A DNA stretch of 64,000 nucleotides from Hymenobacter sediminis (lineage in GTDB: Bacteria > Bacteroidota > Bacteroidia > Cytophagales > Hymenobacteraceae), in NCBI RefSeq assembly GCF_003231285.1, contig NZ_QKNS01000002.1, forward strand, positions 310,001 through 374,000, in the 5' to 3' direction. Below are positions 17,550-26,499 of this stretch, one piece after another. The notes beneath the pieces are model-generated. The model made no database searches. It saw only the letters and a program-made list of their open reading frames with translations, and was not told the origin of the DNA. The position numbers were made by a program, and so were the translations under genes. Within the stretch, counting starts at the first letter, position 1; every line of letters starts with the position of its first letter.

Positions 17550-17557
17550 CAAATATA
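17550..17557 (-). promoter_or_regulatory. -7 element upstream of the DUF4290-murA unit
   Basis: TATATTTG on the minus strand fits TAnnTTTG; the predicted transcription start is about 15-20 nt before the DUF4290 ATG. A CAA (minus-strand TTG) at 17573-17575 is a weak -33 candidate. Confidence 0.45.
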
Positions 17558-17754
17558 CGCCAAACCTTGCCCCAATGGCATCCTATTTTGCACAGGAAGG
17601 CCAGCGGCAAGGTTTAGCAGGAATGCGTAGTAGGAGAGAGCCGCACTATCAGCGTCTAAAGTAACGCGAAAGGGGCAATTTGGGTGCGTCCGGTTACTCA
17701 AGTAGGGTAGGGAAGCAGGATAAACTGCCAGCCTCACTACCCCTTGCAGGACAC

Positions 17755-20013
17755 TTAGTGTACGCGCAGCTTGGCAAAGCTCAGGAGCAAGGTTTTTTCC
17801 CCAACTTCCTCAAATTGGATGATGGCCTTTACCGAACCGGCCTGGTTTTCCAGCTTCGTGACGGTGCCAAAGCCAAACTTGGGGTGCTCCACGCGCTGGC
17901 CAGTTTGCAGGTTGCTGGTATCAGAAGGCTTGAAGTCGGCAGGAGGGGAGTACTTGGTGGCTACGGTTTTGCGCGGAGCGGGCGGCACTAAGTTGCTGCG
18001 GCGCTCAAACACATGCCCGAACGGCGACTCGCCCGGACCGGCGCTACCCACCGGACCCGCCGAGAACTTGAAGTCAACAAACTTGGGGTCGATTTCGTCC
18101 AGAAAGCGGCTTTTCTCGCAGCTGCGCAGGTTGCCCCACTGGTAGCGGGAGGTAGCGTAGCTCAGGGTCAGCTTTTTCTCGGCCCGCGTGATGGCCACGT
18201 AGAACAGGCGGCGCTCCTCTTCCAGGTCGGCCCGCGAGGTAATCATCATTTGGCTCGGGAAAAGGTTTTCTTCCATGCCCACGATGTACACGTTGCGGAA
18301 CTCCAGACCCTTAGCCGAGTGAATCGTCATGAGGGTTACCTGCTCGCCCTCGCTCTGGGCATCTTTGGTGTCGGCGTCCGTTACTAAGGCAATATCCTGC
18401 AGGAAGGAGCTGAGGCTCTTGTCTTCGCGCTCTGGGTCTTCCACAAAGGCCTTGATGCCGTTCAGAAGTTCCTGGATGTTTTCGTAGCGGGAGAGGCCCT
18501 CAATGCTCTTATCGGCGTACAGATCCTCAATCAGGCCCGAGTTTTTGGCAATGAACTTGGCCGCCTCAAAGGCATCATCCTTGGCTGCTACGGCGGTGTA
18601 GGCCTTAATCTTCTCCGCGAAGTCCACGATGGGGTTAGCAGCGCGGGTAGGCAGAAACTGGTCGGCGTTGGCGACTACCTCCCAAATGGTATGGTTCGAT
18701 TCTTCGGCGGCGCTGATGAGCTTGGCAATGGTAGTGTCGCCGATGCCGCGCTTGGGGTAGTTGATGACGCGACGCAAGGCCTGCTCGTCGTTGGGGTTCA
18801 CCGTCAGGCGGAGGTAGGCCACCAGGTCCTTGATTTCCTTGCGCTGGTAGAAGCTCAGACCGCCCACAATCTTGTACTTGATGTTGAGCTTGCGCAGGGC
18901 TTCTTCCATGGCCCGGCTCTGGGCGTTGGTGCGGTACAGGATGGCAAAGTCATCGTAGGACAAGTGGTGGTTCATCTTGTCTTCGTAGATGCTGTTGGCT
19001 ACTAGCTTACCCTCCTCGTTGTCGGAAGCCGCCTTGAACACCTCAATCAGCGGACCTTCCTCGTTGTCGGAGAAAACGTCTTTACGTAGCTGGGCCTGGT
19101 TGTTTTTGATAACTGAGTTAGCGGCCCACACAATGTTTTTGGTGGAGCGGTAGTTTTGCTCAAGCTTAAACACCTGCAACTCGGGATAGTCCTTCTCAAA
19201 ATTGAGAATGTTCTGAATATCAGCGCCCCGGAAAGCGTAGATACTTTGCGCATCGTCGCCAACCACGCAGATATTCCGCTCCTTAGCTGCCAGCTTGCGC
19301 GCAATCAAGTACTGGGAGTAGTTCGTATCCTGATACTCGTCCACCATCACGTACCGGAACATATTCTGGTACTTGTTCAGCACGTCGGGGTGGTCCTTGA
19401 ACAGCACGTTGGTCTGGTAGAGCAGGTCATCGAAGTCCATAGCCCCAGCCTTGAAGCAACGGCTGGCGTACTGCTGGTAAATGACGCCCAGTTTGGGCCG
19501 CAGCGCCGCCTCATCGTCCTGCCGAATCACGGGGTCGTTAAGGTACTGCTGCACCGAAATCAGCTTGTTCTTGGCGGCCGAAATGCGACCCAGCACCATG
19601 TTCGGCTTGTACAGCTTGTCGTCCAGCTCCAGCTCTTTTAGGATCTGCCCAATCAGGGTTTTGGAGTCCTGGGTATCGTAAATAGTAAAGGAGCGGGGGT
19701 AGCCAATCTTGTCGGCCTCGGAGCGCAGGATGCGGGCGAAGATGCTGTGGAAAGTGCCCATCCACAGATTTTTGGCCTCGGGGCCTACCACCTTCTCAAT
19801 ACGAGCCCGCATCTCCTTGGCTGCCTTGTTGGTAAAGGTCAGGGCCAGGATGTTGAACGGATCTACTCCCTTTTCTAGTAGGTGAGCAATACGGTACGTA
19901 AGCACCCGGGTTTTACCGGAGCCCGCGCCGGCTATAATCATGCAGGGGCCTTCGGTGTGCAGCACGGCCGCCGCCTGGGAGGGGTTCAATAACGAGTGAT
20001 AATCCAGTGCCAT
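17755..20013 (-). CDS. pcrA: PcrA/UvrD-type ATP-dependent DNA helicase
   Basis: A 752-residue superfamily 1A helicase that unwinds DNA 3' to 5' in repair and replication-conflict resolution. Visible motifs: Q-motif LNPSQAAAV, Walker A AGAGSGKT (about 28-35), motif Ia LTFTNKAAKEM, motif II VDEYQDTN, motif III VGDDAQSIYAFRGA, motif IV QNYRSTKNI, motif V MTIHSAKGLEF and motif VI VAITRAEKKL. The C-terminal 60 residues (RVEHPKFGFGTV) form the Tudor-like domain that contacts RNA polymerase in PcrA. Length and motifs are complete. A -7 element lies 43 bp upstream. It is divergent from the glycosyltransferase gene. Confidence 0.95.
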   Translation of the reverse strand: MALDYHSLLNPSQAAAVLHTEGPCMIIAGAGSGKTRVLTYRIAHLLEKGVDPFNILALTFTNKAAKEMRARIEKVVGPEAKNLWMGTFHSIFARILRSEADKIGYPRSFTIYDTQDSKTLIGQILKELELDDKLYKPNMVLGRISAAKNKLISVQQYLNDPVIRQDDEAALRPKLGVIYQQYASRCFKAGAMDFDDLLYQTNVLFKDHPDVLNKYQNMFRYVMVDEYQDTNYSQYLIARKLAAKERNICVVGDDAQSIYAFRGADIQNILNFEKDYPELQVFKLEQNYRSTKNIVWAANSVIKNNQAQLRKDVFSDNEEGPLIEVFKAASDNEEGKLVANSIYEDKMNHHLSYDDFAILYRTNAQSRAMEEALRKLNIKYKIVGGLSFYQRKEIKDLVAYLRLTVNPNDEQALRRVINYPKRGIGDTTIAKLISAAEESNHTIWEVVANADQFLPTRAANPIVDFAEKIKAYTAVAAKDDAFEAAKFIAKNSGLIEDLYADKSIEGLSRYENIQELLNGIKAFVEDPEREDKSLSSFLQDIALVTDADTKDAQSEGEQVTLMTIHSAKGLEFRNVYIVGMEENLFPSQMMITSRADLEEERRLFYVAITRAEKKLTLSYATSRYQWGNLRSCEKSRFLDEIDPKFVDFKFSAGPVGSAGPGESPFGHVFERRSNLVPPAPRKTVATKYSPPADFKPSDTSNLQTGQRVEHPKFGFGTVTKLENQAGSVKAIIQFEEVGEKTLLLSFAKLRVH

Positions 20014-20055
20014 GCGTGTCAGTCAGATCGGAAACTAAGCTTTTTGGCTTGTTAG

Positions 20056-20063
20056 CAAAGGTA
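20056..20063 (-). promoter_or_regulatory. -7 element of the pcrA gene
   Basis: TACCTTTG on the minus strand matches TAnnTTTG about 45 nt before the pcrA ATG. No convincing -33 element. Confidence 0.45.
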
Positions 20064-20218
20064 GGGCTTTCGGGTGGGGTAGCGAAACGCAATCTGGCGT
20101 CTGGTCTGTCCTACGCGCACGACGTAGGTGCGCAAAGCACCACCCCGAAAAGTACTAACCGAGAGCTGCGCTATTTGGTGCGCTTCGGCTGATTTATCGC
20201 GCAGTAGGGCGCCTGCTG

Positions 20219-20226
20219 TATCTTCG
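20219..20226 (+). promoter_or_regulatory. -7-like element immediately before the glycosyltransferase start
   Basis: TATCTTCG differs from TAnnTTTG at one position and ends 4 nt before the GTG at 20231, so the transcript would be leaderless or nearly so if this element is used. Confidence 0.35.
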
Positions 20227-20230
20227 CGGC

Positions 20231-21388
20231 GTGAATTCTGCCGCTGCTTCTGCTACTCCTGCCGTGTTTCCCATCTCGCTGCTATGCCTTTCCAATAGCT
20301 GGGGCGGCCTGGAACTGAACACTGTTCGTTTTGCCGACTGGATGCGGCAGCGGGGCTGGCCCGTACAGATTATCACCTTAGCCGATTCTCCTATTGCTAC
20401 CCGCGCCGCCGAGCTGGGCCTACCCCTTGCTCCCCTGCGCAACCCCTGGAAAGCAGCCGATATGCTGGCTGCGGGGCGTTTGGCAGGGCTGTTGCGAGGG
20501 TTTGGTACGCGGGTGCTCATCGTCACGCGGAATGGGGATTTGGGCGTAGCAGTGCTCTGTAAAACCTTCCGGCTACCGCAACTCCGGCTGGTTTACCAGC
20601 AGCACATGCAGCTTGGGCTGGCTAAGCGCGGGCTCCTGCACACCTTGCGCTACCGTGCCTTAGATGCCTGGCTGGCTCCACTACCCGGTTTGGCCCGGCA
20701 AGTGCTGGAGAAAACCCGCCTTGCGGCCAGCAAGCTGCACGTTGTGCCGCTGGGAATTGAGCTGGAGAAGTTTGCGCAGCCTGTCTTTTCGCAAGCTGAA
20801 GCCCGCGCTGAGTTGAGCTTGCCACTACCCCCCAATGCTGTGCTAATGGGTCTGATCGGGCGCTTCGACGATGGCAAGGGCCAGGATTTCGTGGTGGAAG
20901 CACTGGCTGCCCTCCGCCGGCGCTACCCCCAATTGCATATGCTGTTCGTGGGTGAGCCTACTCGCAACGAGGGCAACGCTTACCGCGAAGCCGTGCAGAA
21001 ACGAGTGCAGGAGCTGGGCCTGACGGAGGTGGTGCATGTGCGGGAGTTTACCCTGAAACCTGAGGTAGCGTACCGGGCCCTCGACATCTCCATCACGGCT
21101 TCCGTGAACGAAACCTATGGTATGGTTACCATTGAGGCCATGGCTGCCGGCCTGCCCGTGGTAGCTTCCGCAACTGGCGGTACGCTGGAAATTGTGCGCG
21201 ATGGTAACACTGGCTTGCTGTTTCCACTGCGCGATGAGGGCGCGTTTGTTGCTGCCGCGGAGCGGTTACTTCTGGCACCGGAGCTGGCCCGACGCCTGGG
21301 GCGACAGGCCCGACAGGAGGCCTTGGCCACTTACTCGCACCATCGCCAGTGCGAGCTGACGGAAAACGTACTACGGGCGCTGATCTAA
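20231..21388 (+). CDS. Family 4 glycosyltransferase
   Basis: A 385-residue GT-B fold retaining glycosyltransferase. The N-terminal domain begins with LLCLSNSWGGLELNTVRFAD, the acceptor-side Gly-rich turn, and the C-terminal domain has LMGLIGRFDDGKGQD and the nucleotide-sugar signature NETYGMVTIEAMAAGLPVV followed by SATGGTLEIV. Sugar donor and acceptor cannot be read; lipopolysaccharide or exopolysaccharide assembly is usual for the family. The start codon is a GTG at 20231; a GTG at 20264 is an alternative. No ATG lies before the conserved N-terminal motif. It stands alone and is not next to other polysaccharide genes. Confidence 0.88.
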   Translation: MNSAAASATPAVFPISLLCLSNSWGGLELNTVRFADWMRQRGWPVQIITLADSPIATRAAELGLPLAPLRNPWKAADMLAAGRLAGLLRGFGTRVLIVTRNGDLGVAVLCKTFRLPQLRLVYQQHMQLGLAKRGLLHTLRYRALDAWLAPLPGLARQVLEKTRLAASKLHVVPLGIELEKFAQPVFSQAEARAELSLPLPPNAVLMGLIGRFDDGKGQDFVVEALAALRRRYPQLHMLFVGEPTRNEGNAYREAVQKRVQELGLTEVVHVREFTLKPEVAYRALDISITASVNETYGMVTIEAMAAGLPVVASATGGTLEIVRDGNTGLLFPLRDEGAFVAAAERLLLAPELARRLGRQARQEALATYSHHRQCELTENVLRALI

Positions 21389-21394
21389 TTCCGG

Positions 21395-21402
21395 TATCTT
21401 TG
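21395..21402 (+). promoter_or_regulatory. -7 element upstream of the DUF3109 gene
   Basis: TATCTTTG fits TAnnTTTG; the leader to the ATG at 21494 would be about 87 nt. No clear -33. Confidence 0.45.
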
Positions 21403-21493
21403 CGGATTGTTTGCTCGGTAGCAACGGCACTACCCGCGCTTCTCGCGTGTTAGTGCCCCAACGGCCCCGAACCCCCGAGCCCGACACAATCCC

Positions 21494-22072
21494 ATGATTC
21501 AGATTCAGAATACCCTGATTTCCGACGATGTTCGGGATAATTTCTTTGTGTGCAACCTCGAAGCCTGCAAAGGTGCCTGCTGCGTGGAAGGCGACCTGGG
21601 CGCGCCGCTGGAAGAAGATGAGTTGCAGATCCTGCAAAACGAGTACGAAGCAATTAAGCCCTTCCTGACCGAAGCCGGTCGGCAGGCTATTGAGCAGCAG
21701 GGCTTGTACATCAAGGATTGGGAAGGCGACTTCAGCACCACCACCATCAACGACCGGGAGTGCGCCTACGCCCTCTACGACGAGCGAGGCATCCTGAAAT
21801 GTGGCATCGAGCAGGCGTATCTGGCGGGCGTCACTTCCTTTAAAAAGCCTATCAGCTGCCACCTATACCCCATCCGTATCTCCAAATACGACGGCTTCGA
21901 AGCCCTGAACTACGACCGGTGGAGCATTTGCTCGCCTGCTTGCTCCTTCGGCGCCAATCTGGGTGTGCGCGTATATCAGTTCCTGAAGGAGCCCCTGATT
22001 CGCAAGTACGGCCAGGATTGGTACGGCGAACTGGTGCACGAAATCGAGCACGGCGACGCGCAGGTTAGATGA
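21494..22072 (+). CDS. DUF3109 family cysteine-cluster protein
   Basis: A 192-residue soluble protein. It has a dense cysteine pattern starting with [11 protein letters not shown] (C20, C25, C29, C30), followed by single cysteines in [23 protein letters not shown] and a [10 protein letters not shown] pair. This resembles the YkgJ-type metal or iron-sulfur cluster families to which DUF3109 is related; the bound metal and role are unknown. The length is typical. It is a single-gene unit, preceded by a TAnnTTTG element and followed by a long hairpin terminator. Confidence 0.88.
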   Translation: MIQIQNTLISDDVRDNFFVCNLEACKGACCVEGDLGAPLEEDELQILQNEYEAIKPFLTEAGRQAIEQQGLYIKDWEGDFSTTTINDRECAYALYDERGILKCGIEQAYLAGVTSFKKPISCHLYPIRISKYDGFEALNYDRWSICSPACSFGANLGVRVYQFLKEPLIRKYGQDWYGELVHEIEHGDAQVR

Positions 22073-22089
22073 GACTTCATCATTGATAA

Positions 22090-22145
22090 ATGAAGAAAAA
22101 CAAAAAGGCTAATTCTGCAGAGTTAGCCTTTTTGTTTTTCTTCAT
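22090..22145. terminator. Long palindromic terminator after the DUF3109 gene
   Basis: Arms 22090-22112 and 22123-22145 are perfect 23-bp complements (ATGAAGAAAAACAAAAAGGC and its mirror); the 10-nt centre contains TCTGCAGA, itself palindromic. The A/T-tracts lie inside the stem, so it can act both ways. Confidence 0.85.
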
Positions 22146-22214
22146 GAAATGGAAGATATGTACATAAGTACAGAACATAGTGCTACTCAAATTCAGTAGC
22201 TTTTGCAGAAGGCA

Positions 22215-22631
22215 ATGCGACAGTTAACTGTATTTGCTTGGTCTATAATGTCGGGAGAAGAAGAACCAATTGGGTTTGACTTAAGTAACCCAACTCACAT
22301 ATTTTTTGAAACTACTAAATCGGGCGTTCAGCAATTTCCCCAGCATCTGGCCATTTATCGCACACCAAACGAAGACTGGGAAGCTAGAGCTTTGTGGTTA
22401 GGCCAACTTCTGTCAAAACAGTTTAAAACGAATGTCATGGTGCCGTTCACTCATCCTGAGAAGCCGCATTACCCATATTATGATATCATATTTCAAGACG
22501 GAGAAAGTTATCTGGCGGATGATGGTAGAACTGAATGTGGAGAGCCAGATTCTAAACCCGTAGTCTTGCTCGGAGCGTATGTGCTACCCCATCTATTGTT
22601 CGATGCAGCAGGTAAATTGATAAAAGTATAA
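22215..22631 (+). CDS. Hypothetical protein, AT-rich orphan
   Basis: A 138-residue protein I do not recognise. The ATG at 22215 is chosen over a TTG at 22203; an ATG at 22248 (MSGEEEPIGFDL) is also possible. The sequence is soluble and acidic in the middle (FQDGESYLADDGRTECGEPD), with an aromatic HPEKPHYPYYD segment and a C-terminal VVLLGAYVLPHLLFD. Base composition is clearly more AT-rich than neighbouring genes and the codon choice differs, suggesting recent gain. Just upstream, TAGCTTTTG is one base longer than a -7 consensus. It could be a small immunity-like or accessory protein, but no motif supports this. Confidence 0.6.
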   Translation: MRQLTVFAWSIMSGEEEPIGFDLSNPTHIFFETTKSGVQQFPQHLAIYRTPNEDWEARALWLGQLLSKQFKTNVMVPFTHPEKPHYPYYDIIFQDGESYLADDGRTECGEPDSKPVVLLGAYVLPHLLFDAAGKLIKV

Positions 22632-22672
22632 CCTCTGTCAAAGATGCTTATTAGCTCATTTTTGACAGAGGT
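22631..22672. terminator. Convergent terminator, orphan gene / amylase
   Basis: Perfect 12-bp arms ACCTCTGTCAAA (22631-22642) and TTTGACAGAGGT (22661-22672) enclose 18 nt. The left arm starts on the last base of the orphan gene's stop codon. Confidence 0.65.
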
Positions 22673-22713
22673 CACTTACGGATGAAGCGAGCAGAAACCC
22701 ACTGTCGAATTAC

Positions 22714-24207
22714 CTAGTTGGGTACCCACACCGAATAGCTTCGGGCCTGCACCGGGAAGTTGCCGTAGCCGTTGGCGTCAGTGGTGATGGTGCCGCTGTA
22801 GTTGCCTGTTTTGTCGGTGAGGGTGGCGCTTTTGAAGGGAGAGGTGATGCCTTTGGTGCGGGCCGTACTGCCGTCATTCAGAATCATCATCAGGCCCTTA
22901 TGGGTTGAGTCGCCGGCGCGGGAGTAGGCGTAGTAGTCGGCGTCATCTACGCTGGTGTACTCGTAGGCGGCTCCGTAGGCGTTGGCCTTACGAATTGCCA
23001 TCAGGGTTTTGATCTGATTGCCCAGGTTATAGTTGTAGTAGTCTTTGTAGAATACGCAGGGGTAGCCGTTGGCCCGGGTCAGGATATAGGCGTAGGCCAG
23101 CATCTTCAGGTTAACTACCGGCGAGTACAGCGCACCGGTTGTATGGTCGGTGTCGTGGTTGTCGACAAAGGAAACCGAGAGGGTAGGGTTCGACTCCGTG
23201 AAGCCTGCAAACTGCAGCCCGCGCATATCCCAGCTGCCATTGCCGCTGCTCATGCTTTGGAAGGTGTAATGCAAAGGCACGTCGAAAAGGCTGGTGCGCC
23301 CGCCGGTAGCCGACGCGTAGTTTTTCAGGTCAGTCAGGTTGCGGAACCAGGCCTCGCTCACGGCAAAGCGGGTGCCCTTTACCGCATCCAGCCACTCATT
23401 CACGAAGCTGGTCTGAATGTGCTTAGTGGCGTCGAGGCGGTACCCATCGAGGCTGAGCTTGGTGGTAATCCAGTTGCCCCAGTTCTTGGTTTCAGTGCGC
23501 TGGTTAACGTCGGCGTAGCGAATTTCTGAGCCCAGCAGATTGTCGTAGGCATCGTTGTTAGCGTAGGGCTGGAAATCCCAGGCATTCCACTGGTACCAGC
23601 CGTTGTTGGGCGCCTGCTGAGTGCCGTTGAAGTTGTAGTAGTGCCATTTAAATGAGCTGTAGGTGTTGCCGCGGCCGGGGTAAGTAAAGCTGGTCCACAC
23701 GTTGTAATTCTGGCCGTTGTAGGTAAACTGCTCCTGAGCGTCGGCCGAGGTCAGGTGGTTCATCACCATGTCCTCGTATACCTGAATACCCTGCCCGTGC
23801 AGCGCCGTAATAGCCGACTGCAACTGGGCCAGCGTGCCGTAGCGGGTTGCTACCGTACCCTTTTGGTTGAACTCGCCCAAGTCATACCGGTCGTACACGC
23901 CATAGCCTACATCATTAATGCTACCCCCTTTGTAAGCCGGAGGCAGCCAAATGGCCGTAAAGCCTGCCGTCTTGAACTCCGAGGCGCGGGAGCCCAGCAC
24001 CTGCCACCAAGTACCCTGAGTGTTGCTGATGGGCGTATCCCAGTAAAAGCCCTGCATCATAACACCGTTTACCGCTACGGCATCATTCGCTTTAGTAGTT
24101 ACAACGGGGGTAGGGGTTCCCGGCGTAGCGGTTTCCTTGCTGCACGACGACAATACTGTGCCGGCAGTCAGCAGCCCAAGCAGAGCTGCCGCTGATCCTT
24201 TAAACAT
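22714..24207 (-). CDS. Secreted alpha-amylase lipoprotein (GH13)
   Basis: A 497-residue starch-hydrolysing alpha-amylase. The start at 24207 places a lipoprotein signal peptide first (LLGLLTAGTVLSSCSK, lipidated Cys); an upstream in-frame ATG at 24273 would bury it. The GH13 barrel shows MQGFYWD and FTAIWLPPAYKG near the N-terminus, VYEDMVMNH, the nucleophile Asp in LDGYRLDATKH, the acid/base Glu in FAVSEAWF and the third Asp in SFVDNHDT. This resembles the liquefying cytoplasmic-type amylases (GH13 subfamily 5), here exported. A C-terminal beta domain ends with YSVWVPN. There is no SusC/SusD pair beside it. It converges on the orphan gene. Confidence 0.92.
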   Translation of the reverse strand: MFKGSAAALLGLLTAGTVLSSCSKETATPGTPTPVVTTKANDAVAVNGVMMQGFYWDTPISNTQGTWWQVLGSRASEFKTAGFTAIWLPPAYKGGSINDVGYGVYDRYDLGEFNQKGTVATRYGTLAQLQSAITALHGQGIQVYEDMVMNHLTSADAQEQFTYNGQNYNVWTSFTYPGRGNTYSSFKWHYYNFNGTQQAPNNGWYQWNAWDFQPYANNDAYDNLLGSEIRYADVNQRTETKNWGNWITTKLSLDGYRLDATKHIQTSFVNEWLDAVKGTRFAVSEAWFRNLTDLKNYASATGGRTSLFDVPLHYTFQSMSSGNGSWDMRGLQFAGFTESNPTLSVSFVDNHDTDHTTGALYSPVVNLKMLAYAYILTRANGYPCVFYKDYYNYNLGNQIKTLMAIRKANAYGAAYEYTSVDDADYYAYSRAGDSTHKGLMMILNDGSTARTKGITSPFKSATLTDKTGNYSGTITTDANGYGNFPVQARSYSVWVPN

Positions 24208-24510
24208 AGTGGGTGGGTTTGGTTGTGGAAAAGAACAAGGCAAGTATAGAAGAGCATAGCTGGAATTGTGCAATACTATTTTGGCTATTGCTAAATAAAT
24301 AGTAAGTGGTTACTAACCTATTTTTGCCCGTTTTTAGGCATATTTATAATGCTGTATTAACTGAAACGCTATAATTGCTTGCTTGCCTTGTTATCGATAA
24401 TGTTCTATTTGCGCGGAGTGGTTCTGGATTGACATGGATTCCTTTTGCAAGAGAAATAAAAAAGGGTTGCCTCCTAGGAGGCAACCCTTTTCATGAGTGG
24501 TTATAAGAGT
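24208..24510. other. Intergenic region between amylase and accC
   Basis: About 300 bp without a gene, AT-rich in its middle. It carries the accC terminator (24460-24491) and, on the minus strand at 24271-24278, TAGTATTG, one mismatch from a -7 element, a weak amylase promoter candidate. Confidence 0.5.
24460..24491. terminator. 16-bp perfect palindrome terminator after accC
   Basis: Positions 24460-24475 and 24476-24491 are exact complements with no spacer (AAAAGGGTTGCCTCCT and mirror). It lies 20 bp past the accC stop and ends the fatty-acid operon. Confidence 0.85.
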
Positions 24511-25857
24511 CTACAGCTCTGAGAAGTCAAAGGATGTTTCTAGGAACTTCGTAGTGAAGTTGCCAGCTTTGAATTCTTCATTGTCCATGAGCTTCAGGTG
24601 GAAGGGGATGGTCGTCTTCACGCCTTCTACCACAAACTCCGACAGAGCCCGCTTCATTTTCACAATGCACTCCTCCCTAGTTTGCGCTACCGTAATAAGC
24701 TTGGCAATCATGGAGTCGTAGTTCGGCGGAATCTGGTAGCCAGCGTACACGTGTGTATCCACACGCACGCCATGGCCACCCGGAATGTGCAGCACCGTGA
24801 TTTTGCCGGGCGAAGGACGGAAGCCATTGGCTGGATCTTCGGCGTTGATGCGGCACTCCATGGCGTGCATCTTCGGGCCGTAGTTGTTACCCGTAATCGG
24901 AATGCCGGCCGCTACCTTAATCTGCTCCTTAATCAGGTCGTAGTTAATGACTTCTTCTGTCACGGGGTGCTCCACCTGAATTCGGGTGTTCATCTCCATG
25001 AAGTAGAAGTCGCGGTTGGCGTCCACCAAGAACTCGATGGTGCCTACCCCCTCGTAGCCAATAGCCGAAGCGCCGGCAATGGCGGCCGCACCCATCCGCT
25101 CGCGCAGATCTTCCGTCATAAACGGTGAGGGAGCCTCCTCAACTAGCTTTTGGTGACGACGCTGAATTGAGCAGTCGCGCTCCGAGAGGTGGCACACATG
25201 GCCGTATTGGTCGCCGCACACCTGAATTTCGATGTGGCGGGGCTCCACTACAAACTTTTCCAGGTACACGCCGTCGTTGCCGAAAGCCGCTTTTGCTTCC
25301 GTACGGGCATCGTTCCACGCTTTCTCAAACTCATCCTCCGAGTTGATGATGCGCATACCACGGCCACCACCTCCAGCCGTAGCCTTCAGAATTACCGGAT
25401 ATTTGATTTCAGCAGCCACCTTTTTGCCCTGCTCCACTGATTCCAGTAGGCCTACTGAGCCCGGAATGCACGGTACGCCGGCAGCAATCATGGTAGCTTT
25501 TGCCGAGGCTTTGTCGCCCATCTGGTTGATCATCTCAGGCGAGGCCCCGATGAACTTAATACCATTTTCCTGGCATACGCGCGAAAATTCGGCGTTTTCG
25601 CTCAGGAAGCCGTAGCCGGGGTGAATGGCATCGGCATTAGTTATTTCAGCGGCGGCAATCAGGGTAGGAATGCTCAGATAGCTTTGCGCCGAGCTGGGCG
25701 GACCAATGCACACAGCTTCGTCAGCAAAGCGAACGTGCAGGCTTTCCTTGTCAGCAGTCGAGTAAACGGCTACCGTCTTGATGCCCATTTCCTTGCAGGT
25801 CCGAATTACGCGCAGCGCAATTTCGCCCCGGTTGGCAATCAGTATTTTCTTGAACAC
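24511..25857 (-). CDS. accC: Acetyl-CoA carboxylase, biotin carboxylase subunit
   Basis: A 448-residue ATP-grasp enzyme that carboxylates the biotin on AccB, the first half of malonyl-CoA synthesis. The N-terminal signature [31 protein letters not shown], the Gly-rich ATP loop [12 protein letters not shown], the [14 protein letters not shown] segment and the active-site [14 protein letters not shown] are all present. Length is standard. It lies downstream of accB; the 102-bp gap contains a large imperfect hairpin that may set the ratio of the two subunits. A strong terminator follows. Confidence 0.96.
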   Translation of the reverse strand: MFKKILIANRGEIALRVIRTCKEMGIKTVAVYSTADKESLHVRFADEAVCIGPPSSAQSYLSIPTLIAAAEITNADAIHPGYGFLSENAEFSRVCQENGIKFIGASPEMINQMGDKASAKATMIAAGVPCIPGSVGLLESVEQGKKVAAEIKYPVILKATAGGGGRGMRIINSEDEFEKAWNDARTEAKAAFGNDGVYLEKFVVEPRHIEIQVCGDQYGHVCHLSERDCSIQRRHQKLVEEAPSPFMTEDLRERMGAAAIAGASAIGYEGVGTIEFLVDANRDFYFMEMNTRIQVEHPVTEEVINYDLIKEQIKVAAGIPITGNNYGPKMHAMECRINAEDPANGFRPSPGKITVLHIPGGHGVRVDTHVYAGYQIPPNYDSMIAKLITVAQTREECIVKMKRALSEFVVEGVKTTIPFHLKLMDNEEFKAGNFTTKFLETSFDFSEL

Positions 25858-25875
25858 AGGTCTGAAGTAGATAAG

Positions 25876-25948
25876 AGAAGCTAGAGCTTAGAACTTAGAT
25901 GCGGCAGCCTGTGCTACCCCGCAGTCTAAGCTCTAAGCTCTAGCTTCT
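25876..25948 (-). other. Large imperfect hairpin between accB and accC
   Basis: Arms 25876-25899 and 25925-25948 (24 nt) pair with one mismatch; the loop region has a further GCGG/CCGC pairing. The right arm contains a short direct repeat, CTAAGCT twice. There is no T-run on the minus strand after it. It may be an mRNA-processing or stability structure. Confidence 0.6.
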
Positions 25949-25959
25949 ACGTTCTCAAA

Positions 25960-26499
25960 TTACATCGGCTCAATCAGGAACAGAGGCTGGTCGAATTCCA
26001 CGGGAGAGGCGTTTTCTACCATGGCTTTCACTACCCGGCCCGACTGCTCAGCTTCAATTTCGTTGAAGAGCTTCATGGCTTCGATAATGCAGATAACCTG
26101 CCCTTTCTCCACCAGGTCGCCTACCTGCACGAAGGCCGGCGAATCGGGGCTGCTGCTACGGTAAAAGGTACCAATCATCGGAGCTTTCAGCGGCACGTAG
26201 TTGCCACCGGCGGCTTCTGTAGCGGCCGGGGCAGCTGGTGCGGCCGGAGCGGCTGGGGTAGCTGCCGCCGGAGCTGACGCTGCTACGGGAGCCGGAGCAG
26301 CCGCGGCCGGAGCCATCATGCCACCGCTTACTACTTTCGTGTTGGGCTCGCGCTGAACCGAGATTTTGAATTCCTCGGTTTCGATGTTGACTTTGTTCAG
26401 ACCCGACTTAGCAATGAAGTCGATGAGTTCCTGTAGTTCTTTGGCTTTCATGAGGGCGTCGGTGGGCTTGTTAGGCTGCTTACTTGACTCTTTCGACAT
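25960..26499 (-). CDS. accB: Biotin carboxyl carrier protein
   Basis: The 179-residue carrier subunit of acetyl-CoA carboxylase. The C-terminal biotinyl domain (about residues 100-179) carries the modified lysine in the EAMKLFNEIEAE motif. An N-terminal helix (KAKELQELIDFIAKSGLNKV) is followed by an Ala/Pro-rich flexible linker (about 60-95), typical of the family. The ATG at 26499 overlaps the efp stop by 20 bp; the family's usual N-terminus corresponds to an ATG at 26451, which is the main alternative. It is co-directional with efp upstream and accC downstream. Confidence 0.93.
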   Translation of the reverse strand: MSKESSKQPNKPTDALMKAKELQELIDFIAKSGLNKVNIETEEFKISVQREPNTKVVSGGMMAPAAAAPAPVAASAPAAATPAAPAAPAAPAATEAAGGNYVPLKAPMIGTFYRSSSPDSPAFVQVGDLVEKGQVICIIEAMKLFNEIEAEQSGRVVKAMVENASPVEFDQPLFLIEPM

